NCBI GenBank assembly: GCA_965237985.1
Contig: OZ250161.1
Span: forward strand, 744,001 to 808,000
Length of the DNA: 64,000 nucleotides
Direction of reading: 5' to 3'
Source of the DNA: G965212025 sp965237985
GTDB taxonomy: Bacteria; Pseudomonadota; Gammaproteobacteria; Poriferisulfidales; Oxydemutatoraceae
Shown: positions 56,601 to 64,000 of the stretch, piece by piece
Layout: every line of letters begins with the position of its first letter
Numbering within the stretch: the first letter of the stretch is position 1
The notes under the pieces: generated by a model
Database searches by the model: none
What the model was told of the DNA's origin: nothing
The model's input: only the letters and a program-made list of their open reading frames with translations
Program-made: the position numbers and the translations under genes

Positions 56601-58658
56601 CTGCCAAACGCACTCTACGGCAGCAGTTTGGACTTCATAGTGGACGGTTCAACTGCAACCACGACGACTGGTCCCGCAGTTCGGCTGTTGTTTGCACGTC
56701 CCGACGGCTCAGCCCTGACAGGAGAATTTGAAATAACCGTTACAGACCCATTGCTGGCTTTCGACAACGTGCAAATAATTGTTCACGAGACCCCCAACAG
56801 CTCGCCAATCATTACCGAATTTGCCGGGCGGGAAGTTTCCAACACTAACACGCTCACATTTTTTATAAACCCGGAAATCCGAGAAGTCACCATGCGTGCT
56901 ATCGCCCAGGATGAATTCCTCGATGAACTGGAGTGGGCCATTACACCGAACCGCACGAACTTGGCAACAGTCCGCTTCGTCGTCAATGGTAATGAATACT
57001 CCACCGTGACCTCGGGAACCTCAGAGGTGCAGGTGAATATCTTGCGTGCCCCTGACCTTGGAGGAACAGCTGACGACAGTTTTGGACTCGAAGTATTTGA
57101 TCATATCGACAACTCAGACCTGCTTCGGGTGAACGTGGTTTCACCAAATCTACCAATGGTAACCATTGCACAAGGCGCGACTTTGACGCAAAGAATTCTA
57201 TTTGAAGAACGGGAAATAGTGGTAGAACTGAATACTATAAATCTGTGGGCAGGGTTAATCTGGAGCATTGAAGACCTAACATTGGGATCGGAAGCCACAT
57301 TCACTGGAAGCAACCGTGAAAGCCGAGTGAGACTCAGACTGACACTTGGCGAACTGGAGGAAGCTTCGTTCACAATAAAAGTTGCCACTGGTAACAACAA
57401 TGCTTCTCCCAGCGATGAAATCAAGGTGACAATATTGCGGCGTGACCCAATAGATCTTTACGATACAGACTGTATTGGACAAAATGGTTTTGCCGGCAGC
57501 CAAGGGACCAGCAGCAGTCCTTACCGAATCGCTACACTTTCCCAGTTGCAAAGAATCAGTTCAGCCAGCACGCGGCATTACCAACTGGTTGATGATATTG
57601 ATATTGACGCGAGCCCGACTCGCAACTGGAATTGGGATCGAGCAGAAAATGCGTTCAGAGGCTTTTCCCCATCAGCAATTTCACTGGTTCTTTTGACGGC
57701 AATGACAGAACAATTAACAATTTGTTTATCAACCTTCCTGGTAGAAACAACATCGGCTTGTTTTCAGTTCTTGGCAGGGACGGCTCACTGAAAAATGTGG
57801 TACTGCTGAACGTACAAGCTTTTGGCGAAGATGACACAGCTCTACTGGTGGGCGCGAACGATGGTGGTTCTGTTGACAACAGTGCCGTAACCGGGTCGGT
57901 CACTGGCAATGAAAACATCGGCGCACTGGTTGGCAACTTGAACGGTGGTGTCGTCACAAACAGTTACGCGACAGCATCCATCACAGCAACCAGAGCTGTT
58001 GGTGGGCTGGTAGGCTATTCCAACGGCGACGTAAAAACAGCTATGCGTCGGGGGCGGTCATGGCAATGAATGATTCTGCGGGTGGGCTGGTGGGCTATGC
58101 CAGCGGCGACATAGAAAACAACTATGCAACGGGGACAGAGTCACAGCAACAAATGGAGACGCAGGTGGACTCGCCGGTACCGTTGCTCGCTCTGAAGGCA
58201 TCAACTATAGCTACGCTACGGGGGCGGTCACCGAAAATGTTAATGTCGGTGCGCTGGTCGGCCATAACTTCGGAACTATTGACAACAGTTACGCATCAGG
58301 ACCGTCAGGCAATAGTATGGATACAATTCTCATCGGCGCCAGAAGTGGCCAGAAAGATAGCAACAGTGGTGTACGTACGTTGGCACAGCTACAATGTCCA
58401 ACCGAACCCCCAAGTTCTGCTGAAATGTGTGCTGGAGCGACAACTTTTTCTGGTTGGGAACCTGACACTTGGTATTTAGGCAATACTCGTACCCTCCCCC
58501 TGTTAAAAGCGCTTACCGACATTTCTGGACGGGCGGGAGTGGGCCTGCGCCTGAAAGTGTTTCTCGGCGGCGCGGTGCGCCAGGCACTCCTGCCAAAAAA
58601 ATCGCGACACACCACGAAGAGATCCCGGGTGACGGTTTTGTCAGGCAATCCCGCCTGA
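53687..58658 (+). pseudogene. Second GLUG/cadherin-like repeat protein, multiply frameshifted
   Basis: A GTG at 53687 opens a signal peptide (LLVRTALLVFFGLVAPQELFAQ) and a repeat-entry segment LCQLQNISTSPRAHYRLMMDIDA. The frame then breaks near 54018, again near 54170, and at 54765. The longest open piece (about 54750-57791) carries GLUG modules (GGLVG..N.G.V.DSYATGKVTGN), a WSTGLWYFGSA linker, fibronectin-like domains and four cadherin/Ig-like domains of about 90 residues (starting SPAITG, SPLIAG, SPIITE, LPMVTI). A second GLUG set follows and shifts at about 57680 and 58050, then 58300. The end GLRLKVFLGGAVR matches the end of the first GLUG locus. About 1,650 residues if repaired. Confidence 0.75.
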
Positions 58659-58781
58659 CACCAATACATTTTCCTGGTGGTTGCAACCATCGCCTGCTCG
58701 TCTTGATTGCTTTTTTCACCGTAATGGCCGAACAGCAACAAGAACGACAGAAAAACCATGTCACGCACTCATACAAATTGT

Positions 58782-58787
58782 TAGAAT
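58782..58787 (+). promoter_or_regulatory. Possible -10 box of mreB
   Basis: TAGAAT preceded by TTG lies about 140 bp upstream of mreB. The region 17 bp upstream (TGTCAC) is a poor -35, so the call is tentative. Confidence 0.25.
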
Positions 58788-58913
58788 CGGAGTGCCCGTT
58801 TATCTAAATTTGTGGGTTATCATCACCTGCATGCTGTTGCACGCTAAAGAAAAGCAGCGATTCAGATTTCCAGAGTGGATATCTGATTTTGTTGCTGCGT
58901 GGACCTGATTTTC

Positions 58914-58920
58914 AGGAGGA
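58914..58920 (+). promoter_or_regulatory. Strong ribosome-binding site of mreB
   Basis: AGGAGGA ends five bases before the ATG at 58926 and fixes the start of MreB there, rather than at an in-frame upstream start at 58899. Confidence 0.8.
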
Positions 58921-58925
58921 TATCA

Positions 58926-59966
58926 ATGCTGAAAAGGTTCTTCGGGCTGTTTTCCAATGAGTTGGCGTTCGACTTGGGAACAGCCAATACACTTATCTAC
59001 ATAAAAGACCAAGGCATCGTACTGAACGAGCCGTCAGTGGTGGCTATTCGCATCGACAGTGGTGGAACGGAAAAAATTGAAGCCATCGGGCGTGAAGCCA
59101 AAGTCATGCTGGGGAGGACTCCCAAAAATCTGCGGGCAGTTCGTCCCTTGAAAGATGGGGTGATCGCAGATTTCAACACCACTGAAAAAATGCTTCAAGG
59201 TTTTATCAGAAAAGTGCATGAACACAAACTGTTTAATCCCAGCCCGAAAGTCCTGGTTTGCGTCCCTTGTGGTGCAACTCAGGTAGAACGCCGCGCAATT
59301 CGAGAATCGGTGGGCGGGGCTGGTGCCAGCAAGGTGTATTTGATTGAGGAACCGGTGGCAGCAGCGATCGGGGCTGGTTTACCCATCGAGGCACCAAAAG
59401 GTTCGATGGTGCTGGACATCGGTGGCGGCACATCCGAAGTCGCCGTGCTGTCTTTGAACGGCATCGTTTATTCATCATCCGTGAGAACCGGTGGCGACAA
59501 GTGCGACGCAGTCATCATCGAATATGTGCGGCACAAATACGGCATCACGATTGGCGATGCAACCGCGGAAAAAATAAAACACAAAATCGGGACCGCGTTC
59601 CCCGGGAAAGAAAGGCTGGAAATAGAAGTGCGTGGCAGAAATAACACCGAAGGAGTGCCGCGCGGTTTTGTCTTGGACAGCAATGAAATTCTTGAGGCCT
59701 TGCAGGGGCCTCTGGCCACAATCCTCAGCGCCGTGCGCACCGCACTGGAACACACACCGCCGGAGCTCGGTTCGGACGTTGCCAACACTGGAATCGTATT
59801 GACTGGAGGCGGAGCATTGTTACGTGACCTAGACAAGTTCCTCATGCACTCGATCGGAATACCGGTGGTTATCGCCGAGCGTCCGCTGACCTGTGTCGCC
59901 GAAGGGGGAGGGAAAGTACTGGAGATGCTGCAGAGCGGGCATACCGATTTTCTAATCGACTCCTGA
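58926..59966 (+). CDS. mreB: Rod shape-determining protein MreB
   Basis: MreB is the bacterial actin that organises cell-wall synthesis along the side wall. The 346-residue protein has ELAFDLGTANTLIYIKDQGIVLNEPSVVA, the phosphate-2 loop VLDIGGGTSEVAVLSLNG and adenosine loop TGGGALLRDLDKFL, all intact. Length matches the family (347). It is normally followed within about 100 bp by mreC; here a complete insertion sequence is lodged between them. Confidence 0.97.
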   Translation: MLKRFFGLFSNELAFDLGTANTLIYIKDQGIVLNEPSVVAIRIDSGGTEKIEAIGREAKVMLGRTPKNLRAVRPLKDGVIADFNTTEKMLQGFIRKVHEHKLFNPSPKVLVCVPCGATQVERRAIRESVGGAGASKVYLIEEPVAAAIGAGLPIEAPKGSMVLDIGGGTSEVAVLSLNGIVYSSSVRTGGDKCDAVIIEYVRHKYGITIGDATAEKIKHKIGTAFPGKERLEIEVRGRNNTEGVPRGFVLDSNEILEALQGPLATILSAVRTALEHTPPELGSDVANTGIVLTGGGALLRDLDKFLMHSIGIPVVIAERPLTCVAEGGGKVLEMLQSGHTDFLIDS

Positions 59967-60073
59967 TGCTTCCCTGAATGACTCTCCTGACCTAGAAAAA
60001 CCTGCAGACCAACAATAAAATGGGTCATGACAAGTTAAGCATGTTTAAAAACATGATAAGTATTGTTATGACA

Positions 60074-60757
60074 ATGAAAAACAAATATGTAATTCGTTCA
60101 AGAATTTCTGAGCATAAATTTAGAGAAATTATTCGCTATTTTTCTTTGGATTTGAACGCCGTTCAAATCCAATAATTAACAAAGTTAAGTAGACAAACTA
60201 TTAATCAATATTTAAAGGCAATTTGCAAGCAGATTGCCAGAGATTCAACCAACCAATCTGCCCTATTAGTGGGACAGATTGAAGTTGATGAATCTTACTT
60301 TGGGGCAAAAAGAGTCAAAGGTGTGCGTGGTCGTGGCACCAAAGGTAAAACCAAAGTATTTGGTTTATTAAAACGCGGTGATAAAGTTTATACTGAGATT
60401 GTTCCAGATTGCACTGCAGCGACTTTAACCAAGATAATTAGAGGTAAAACAAGTATAGATAGTGTTATTCATTCTGATGGCTGGCGTGGGTATAATGGTT
60501 TAGTAGATTTTGGTTATAAGAAGCACTTTAGAGTTCATCATGGTGAGAATGAATTCGCCAGAGGAAATTCTCATATTAATGGCATAGAGTCATTTTGGAG
60601 TTATGCAAAAACTAGGTTGGTAAAGTTTAAAGGGATGGACAAAAGTACATTCAATTTACATCTTAAAGAATGTGAATTTAGATTCAACAATCGCAAGCAA
60701 AATCTTTACAAGATTTTGCTTGGAATATTCAGAAAAGAGCCGCTTAACTTGTCATGA
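60074..60757 (+). pseudogene. IS1595-type transposase with one nonsense codon
   Basis: From an ATG at 60074 the frame reads through an N-terminal region (MKNKYVIRSRISEHKFREII) and a helix-turn-helix of the type QI..LTKLSRQTINQYLKAI, but a TAA at 60173-60175 replaces one residue. The same frame continues to 60757 with the IS1595-type ISXO2 domain: VDESYFGAKRVKGVRGRG, FGLLKRG, SDGWRGYNGL, HHGENEFARG and HINGIESFWSYAKTRL. Only the stop codon breaks it; the catalytic part from GTG 60269 is whole. It may be dead, or be read through. Confidence 0.85.
60146..60172 (+). repeat. Perfect 12-bp palindrome beside the transposase nonsense codon
   Basis: TTGGATTTGAAC and GTTCAAATCCAA are perfect reverse complements separated by the three bases GCC. 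The right arm ends immediately before the TAA (60173) that interrupts the transposase. Confidence 0.9.
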
Positions 60758-61620
60758 CCCAAAATATATTCAGATTCCAGGACGTTACTCCACACGCTAC
60801 CGCGTGTTGTCTTCTTTCTCTCACCTTGATGTTCGTACATAAGCTGTACCAACAGCCACTCGACCATCTCCTCAGCACCCCTAAAAAAACAATCCTTGCA
60901 GGAGTGGAATACATTGATGAAAAATACAGCCATTTGCGGTCTCTCCTCAGCGAACAAGAAGGACTGCTACTGGAAATAAACGAGCTGCAAAAACAAATCC
61001 ATGTACTGAAAATTGAACATGATGGTTTGAAAAACCAGCTGCGAGACAAGCTGCATCACGAAGGTTTTATGGGGAAAATTCTCGTATCACCCAAGGTGCG
61101 AATAAAAACAGCACGCCTGGTGAAGTCGGTTTTGACGCCCTTGCAACAAACCATCACTTTGAATAAGGGGCAAGTGGACGGCGTTTACGAGGGGCAGGCG
61201 GTCCTGGACAGTGCCGGCATTACCGGGCGCGTCGTGTCACTGACCCGTTTCACTTCCACGGTCATGTTGATCTCAGACCCCAGTCACGTGATGAATGTAG
61301 AAATTGAACGCACCGGCTATCGGGCCTTGTCCGCCGGGGTGGGGCAGGTCCAGCAAATTGACCTGCTTTATATTAAAGAAGATGCAGAATTGCACATCGG
61401 CGACAAAGTAGTGGTTTCCAGTCTGGACATGACTTACCCACGTGGCTACCCAGTGGGCAAAATCAGCAACCTGCTCCCCGATTCCGGGGTTGGCTTTACT
61501 GGTGTCACTGTCAGGCCTTACGCCAACCTGGGACATGCGCAGGAAGTCATTATGGTGTGGAAACAGGTCGCAGAAGAAGTGGCAAACGACAAAATTACTG
61601 CCTCGGCATCGCAGCCATGA
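60754..61620 (+). CDS. mreC: Rod shape-determining protein MreC
   Basis: MreC links the cytoplasmic MreB filament to periplasmic cell-wall enzymes. The 288-residue protein has a short N-terminus, one membrane helix (about residues 15-32, ACCLLSLTLMFVHKLY), a coiled-coil (about 55-100), and the two beta-barrel periplasmic domains with GQVDGVYEGQAVLDSAGITGRV, VMLISDPSH, GDKVVVSSLDMTYPRGYPVGKI. The ATG at 60754 sits inside the right inverted repeat of the insertion sequence (CATGACCC). The first few residues (MTQNIF) are thus partly encoded by the element. The stop overlaps the mreD ATG. Confidence 0.92.
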   Translation: MTQNIFRFQDVTPHATACCLLSLTLMFVHKLYQQPLDHLLSTPKKTILAGVEYIDEKYSHLRSLLSEQEGLLLEINELQKQIHVLKIEHDGLKNQLRDKLHHEGFMGKILVSPKVRIKTARLVKSVLTPLQQTITLNKGQVDGVYEGQAVLDSAGITGRVVSLTRFTSTVMLISDPSHVMNVEIERTGYRALSAGVGQVQQIDLLYIKEDAELHIGDKVVVSSLDMTYPRGYPVGKISNLLPDSGVGFTGVTVRPYANLGHAQEVIMVWKQVAEEVANDKITASASQP

Positions 61621-62117
61621 TGCAGAATCATGTTTCCACCGTCATTTTCTCCTTGTCGGCCGCGTTTTTGCTTTCGTCACTGCCAATTGCAAAACATGCC
61701 CTGGCTTACTGGCCGGAATGGGTTGCCCTGGTTGCGATTTACTGGTGCACAAGCATGCCGGAAAAATACGGTGTCGGTTTCGCGTGGGGGGTGGGGCTTC
61801 TAATCGACATGCTGTCCGGACCTCTGCTGGGGCTGAATGCTTTGATGTTCACCTTGCTTACCTACCTGCTTTTAGGTGTCAATCGCTTCGTTGAAAACAA
61901 AACGCTTCTTCAGCAAAGTCTGCTTGTCGGGGTGATATTCATGCCTTGTCTCCTCTTGAAGCTCTGGACGGCGAGAATCTTGGACGTGGGGGCCGAAGAT
62001 CAACAGCTATGGTCGGTGGCACTGGTCAGTGCACTGGTCTGGCCCTGGGTCTATTCGGTACTGACTGCGATGCGCCAAAAATCCATGCGGACGGGCAGGA
62101 ATCAGGCAATATTTTGA
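61617..62117 (+). CDS. mreD: Rod shape-determining protein MreD
   Basis: The 166-residue membrane protein has about five to six helices and the MreD features ALAYWPEWVALVAIYWC (with PEW..L), GFAWGVGLLIDMLSGPLLGLNAL and a C-terminal R-rich end. It completes the mreBCD operon for rod shape. The ATG at 61617 overlaps the mreC stop (ATGA). Downstream, the next gene is on the other strand. Confidence 0.92.
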   Translation: MMQNHVSTVIFSLSAAFLLSSLPIAKHALAYWPEWVALVAIYWCTSMPEKYGVGFAWGVGLLIDMLSGPLLGLNALMFTLLTYLLLGVNRFVENKTLLQQSLLVGVIFMPCLLLKLWTARILDVGAEDQQLWSVALVSALVWPWVYSVLTAMRQKSMRTGRNQAIF

Positions 62118-62130
62118 ACAGTCGCTGGAT

Positions 62131-62883
62131 TCAGCCTTGGTCGAAAGGCTGGCATAGGCGGCGATAGCCGGGAGGGATGTTTTCAGGACACTTGCCGCAT
62201 TTTTTGTTGGCGGGGACTGCAAGATCAATCATTTTCGGATAGGGTAGCTGCAACGCATCCATGAAGGCAATAAACCCCTCGCGCGTCTGGTTCCCCCCCA
62301 AACGAGGATTACGGGTTTTCTCCTGACCCATCGTACTGACCGAACGCTGGTTATAATCGTGTCCAGGATAGACCAGCGTATCATCGGGTAGAGAAAACAG
62401 CTTTTCGTGAACACTGTCATACAGAACTCCGGCATCACCAGATTGAAAGTCCGTTCGCCCACAGGAATCGATCATCAGCGCATCGCCGGTGAAAACCATT
62501 TTGTGCACACCGGCATCAAGCAAATAAGCGTGGTGCGTATCAGTGTGTCCAGGCGTGAACAAGGGATGAAGTTCTATGTTCCCCCAACTGAAGGCTTCCC
62601 CTTCGCGCACTCCAATATCCCGACAGGGAATGTCGTCCATGGTGGAACCCGCGATTTTGCAATCTGTAATGGATGTGAGCCGAACTGCACCGGTAAGATG
62701 ATCAGCGTGAATATGGGTCTCGAGCGTACAACCGAGACGGAGACCCAGATCAAATACCACTTCAAGCGCCTGATCGGCCGTATCAAGCACCGGATCCAGA
62801 AGAATGGCCTCACCACAATCTTGGCAACCCAGAATGTACGTGTATGTATACGAAATTCGGTCAAATATCTGCCTGAAAATCAT
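62131..62883 (-). CDS. ETHE1-like persulfide dioxygenase
   Basis: This metallo-beta-lactamase-fold enzyme oxidises glutathione persulfide to sulfite in sulfide detoxification. The 250-residue protein has THIHADHLTG (His57, His59, Asp61, His62), TPGHTDTHHAY (His113), GDALMIDSCGRTDFQSGD (Asp134) and YPGHDYNQRSVSTMGQEK, the set typical of ETHE1/PDO proteins with a single iron. Length is normal. It is convergent with mreD and divergent from the BolA gene. No rhodanese or SQR gene is near, so its sulfur source is unknown. Confidence 0.9.
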   Translation of the reverse strand: MIFRQIFDRISYTYTYILGCQDCGEAILLDPVLDTADQALEVVFDLGLRLGCTLETHIHADHLTGAVRLTSITDCKIAGSTMDDIPCRDIGVREGEAFSWGNIELHPLFTPGHTDTHHAYLLDAGVHKMVFTGDALMIDSCGRTDFQSGDAGVLYDSVHEKLFSLPDDTLVYPGHDYNQRSVSTMGQEKTRNPRLGGNQTREGFIAFMDALQLPYPKMIDLAVPANKKCGKCPENIPPGYRRLCQPFDQG

Positions 62884-62963
62884 CTGGCCGACCTGTTACA
62901 AGCCTTTCTCGTCAACGACGACAAAAAGCGACTGGCCGGAATCCGCAGCTGGTCTGTCTGAAA

Positions 62964-63215
62964 ATGGACACAAAAAAACTGCACGCCTTGCTGTTATCCC
63001 ATTTCCCGGACGCATCGCTGGTGGTCAAAGGCGAAGCGGGGAAATTTGAAGTACACATCAGCAGCGTACAGTTCAGCGGTAAAAACATCATCGAGCGCCA
63101 CCGCGCCGTGTATGCCGTGGTCAACGAATATATCAGAAACGGTACCGTTCACGCACTGACCATCAAAGCACATACACCTGAAGAAAACCGCCCGCCCCAA
63201 AAACCCACTATCTGA
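62964..63215 (+). CDS. BolA family protein, IbaG type
   Basis: The 83-residue protein has the KH-like BolA fold, with LHALLLSHFPDASLVVKGE at the start, FEVHISSVQFSGKNIIERHRAVYAVV (the conserved RH in the alpha-beta turn) and HALTIKAHTPEE at the end. Its Cys-free FSGK site fits the IbaG subgroup, which works with monothiol glutaredoxins in iron-sulfur handling (family knowledge). It overlaps the 3' end of the cytochrome gene on the other strand by eight bases. Confidence 0.9.
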   Translation: MDTKKLHALLLSHFPDASLVVKGEAGKFEVHISSVQFSGKNIIERHRAVYAVVNEYIRNGTVHALTIKAHTPEENRPPQKPTI

Positions 63216-63816
63216 AATCTCCAACGGCGAATGTTCCCAGTCCTTTCTGGCTTGAGAACCAGCTGGACAGCGCTTTCATATCGACTTCATCAAGCACCGC
63301 CGCCATACTGGACATGGTTGGATTTTTGCGTTTCCCAGATTTATAGTCTTTCAGTGTCTGGTACAAATAGTCATGCCACTGTCCTGCCAGGCGAGGAAAA
63401 TTTGGGACCACACTGTTCCCATCCACTCCATGGCAGGCGCTGCAGCTGTTGACATGAGTCGCAATGCCTGCGGGCGGTTCGTGCGCGGCATCTGAACCAG
63501 GGGTCGCAAAGCTTGCAAAATAAGCAGCTATATCTTCTATGTCCTGGTCTGAAAGCGTCATCGACTGCGCCCGCATGGTCGGGTGCGCCCGCTTTCCACT
63601 CCGGTAAGCATGCAAGGCGTCTTTCAGGTAAGCCGCATGCTGTCCCATCAGCAGGGGAACGTGGTAAGTCGGGTAGACGTTGGTTAATGAGGGAATACCA
63701 TGACAACCCAAGCAGGCTTGCGACTTTTGCTTTCCGGCACCCACATCGCCAGCGTATATCGCCGCAGAGCACAAAAGAAAACCGATAGTGAATACCGCAG
63801 AAACAGTCTTCCGCAT
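63208..63816 (-). CDS. c4-like dihaem cytochrome c
   Basis: The 202-residue protein (ATG at 63816) has a Sec signal (RKTVSAVFTIGFLLCSAAIYAGDVG) and two haem-binding CxxCH sites, QACLGCHG and NSCSACHG, about 100 residues apart. It also has the axial Met segments HPTMRAQ and NPTMSSM. This layout is cytochrome c4/c553-like, with each haem domain carrying PRLAGQ or PLLMGQH motifs. It probably carries electrons in the periplasm to a terminal oxidase. A start further up (63900) would lack a signal peptide. Confidence 0.85.
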   Translation of the reverse strand: MRKTVSAVFTIGFLLCSAAIYAGDVGAGKQKSQACLGCHGIPSLTNVYPTYHVPLLMGQHAAYLKDALHAYRSGKRAHPTMRAQSMTLSDQDIEDIAAYFASFATPGSDAAHEPPAGIATHVNSCSACHGVDGNSVVPNFPRLAGQWHDYLYQTLKDYKSGKRKNPTMSSMAAVLDEVDMKALSSWFSSQKGLGTFAVGDFR

Positions 63817-63903
63817 CGAATTTCTCTCCCTATCAAACTTCAAACACCGGGTTGTGCCGCCCGGCATTGCGGCGTTAACAATCCCGTTGTCTCTGAACAC
63901 AGC

Positions 63904-64000
63904 CTATTTTCCAGCTTGTGTCACGACCAGTTGAAGCACACGGCGCCCATCGGCGTTTTTCACTTCAATACTCAGCCCACCAAGTTCAAGTCTTTCGCCT
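63904..64000 (-). CDS. C-terminal end of an unidentified protein (partial)
   Basis: The last 31 residues of a minus-strand gene end at TAG 63904-63906 and read ERLELGGLSIEVKNADGRRVLQ and so on. The Gly-Gly-Leu-x-Ile-Glu-Val and Asp-Gly-Arg-Arg pattern resembles the transporter-associated domain at the end of CorC/HlyC-type proteins, but the piece is too short for certainty. It is 88 bp upstream of the cytochrome gene on the same strand. Confidence 0.4.
   Translation of the reverse strand, partial: GERLELGGLSIEVKNADGRRVLQLVVTQAGK

Larger units (their letters stand above)
60022..60760 (+). mobile_element. IS1595-type insertion sequence between mreB and mreC
   Basis: The ends are 19-bp perfect inverted repeats: GGGTCATGACAAGTTAAGC at 60022-60040 and its reverse complement at 60742-60760. 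The same five bases, AAAAT, flank both ends (60017-60021 and 60761-60765), a possible target duplication. The element is 739 bp, about full length for the small IS1016-like group, and contains one transposase gene. Its base composition is much more AT-rich than the mre genes around it, which suggests recent arrival. Confidence 0.85.

Noticed and set aside
58899..58925. Upstream start for mreB
   Set aside because: The strong AGGAGGA site directly before 58926 and the standard MreB N-terminus fix the start there.
1..64000. All frameshifts explained as sequencing error
   Set aside because: Breaks cluster in GLUG genes, insertion sequences and one operon gene, while about 40 other genes are intact; error alone would be spread more evenly. 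It remains possible for single homopolymer sites such as 44025-44031.

Overview
The window looks like a gammaproteobacterial chromosome segment. The evidence is E. coli/Xanthomonas-like synteny blocks (dprA | def-fmt ... trkA; kdsD, kdsC-lptC-lptA-lptB, hpf-ptsN-hprK-EIIA-HPr-EI-mgtE; mreBCD). Marine or host-associated life is an inference from the methylamine/sarcosine catabolic genes, the persulfide dioxygenase, the large repetitive GLUG surface proteins and many signs of gene decay (broken insertion sequences, pseudogenes, missing syntenic genes). I cannot name a species from sequence alone.

Layout: 1-1.85 kb, an Mrp/Nuo-type antiporter subunit. 2.3-4.6 kb, two divergent paralogues of an unrecognised HCxxC protein family with a tandem-duplicated 5' end. 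5.2-10.5 kb, recG, dprA, def, fmt. 10.7-11.4 kb, a shrunken IS481-type element with target duplication. 11.7-12.4 kb, a DUF3108 protein. 13.6-21.1 kb (minus strand), a giant GLUG-repeat secreted protein built from about 1.86 kb tandem units; the proximal 3.4 kb is open and the distal 4 kb is broken. 21.9-25.9 kb, DUF4390 protein, trkA-trkH, hemJ. 26.0 kb, tRNA-Ala(CGC) and an IS3 remnant. 27-38 kb, Ca/Na antiporter, kdsD, an inverted kdsC-lptC-lptA-lptB block with a 4 x 155 bp array of decayed lptB 5' ends, then hpf and a regulatory PTS (EIIA-Ntr, HPr kinase, EIIA-Man, HPr, EI) and mgtE.

38.2-46.6 kb (minus) and 47.7-53.5 kb (plus) are two divergent blocks for demethylation of methylated amines. 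The plus block is DgcA-DgcB plus an ETF pair (dimethylglycine to sarcosine). The minus block has a DmdA/GcvT-like methyltransferase, an MTHFR-family enzyme, a broken PhyH-like dioxygenase and heterotetrameric sarcosine oxidase soxB-D-A-G. Together they would strip methyl groups to glycine and feed one-carbon units to tetrahydrofolate.

53.7-58.7 kb is a second, multiply frameshifted GLUG/cadherin-like gene. 58.9-62.1 kb is mreB-[IS1595-type element]-mreC-mreD; the start codon of mreC lies inside the terminal inverted repeat of the insertion sequence. 62.1-64 kb has an ETHE1-like persulfide dioxygenase, a BolA/IbaG protein, a c4-like dihaem cytochrome and the end of one more gene.

Several genes normally found at these syntenic positions (rsmB, ntrY/ntrX, rpoN, rapZ) are not there. 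Their joint absence suggests loss of the sigma-54/Ntr system and ongoing genome erosion.
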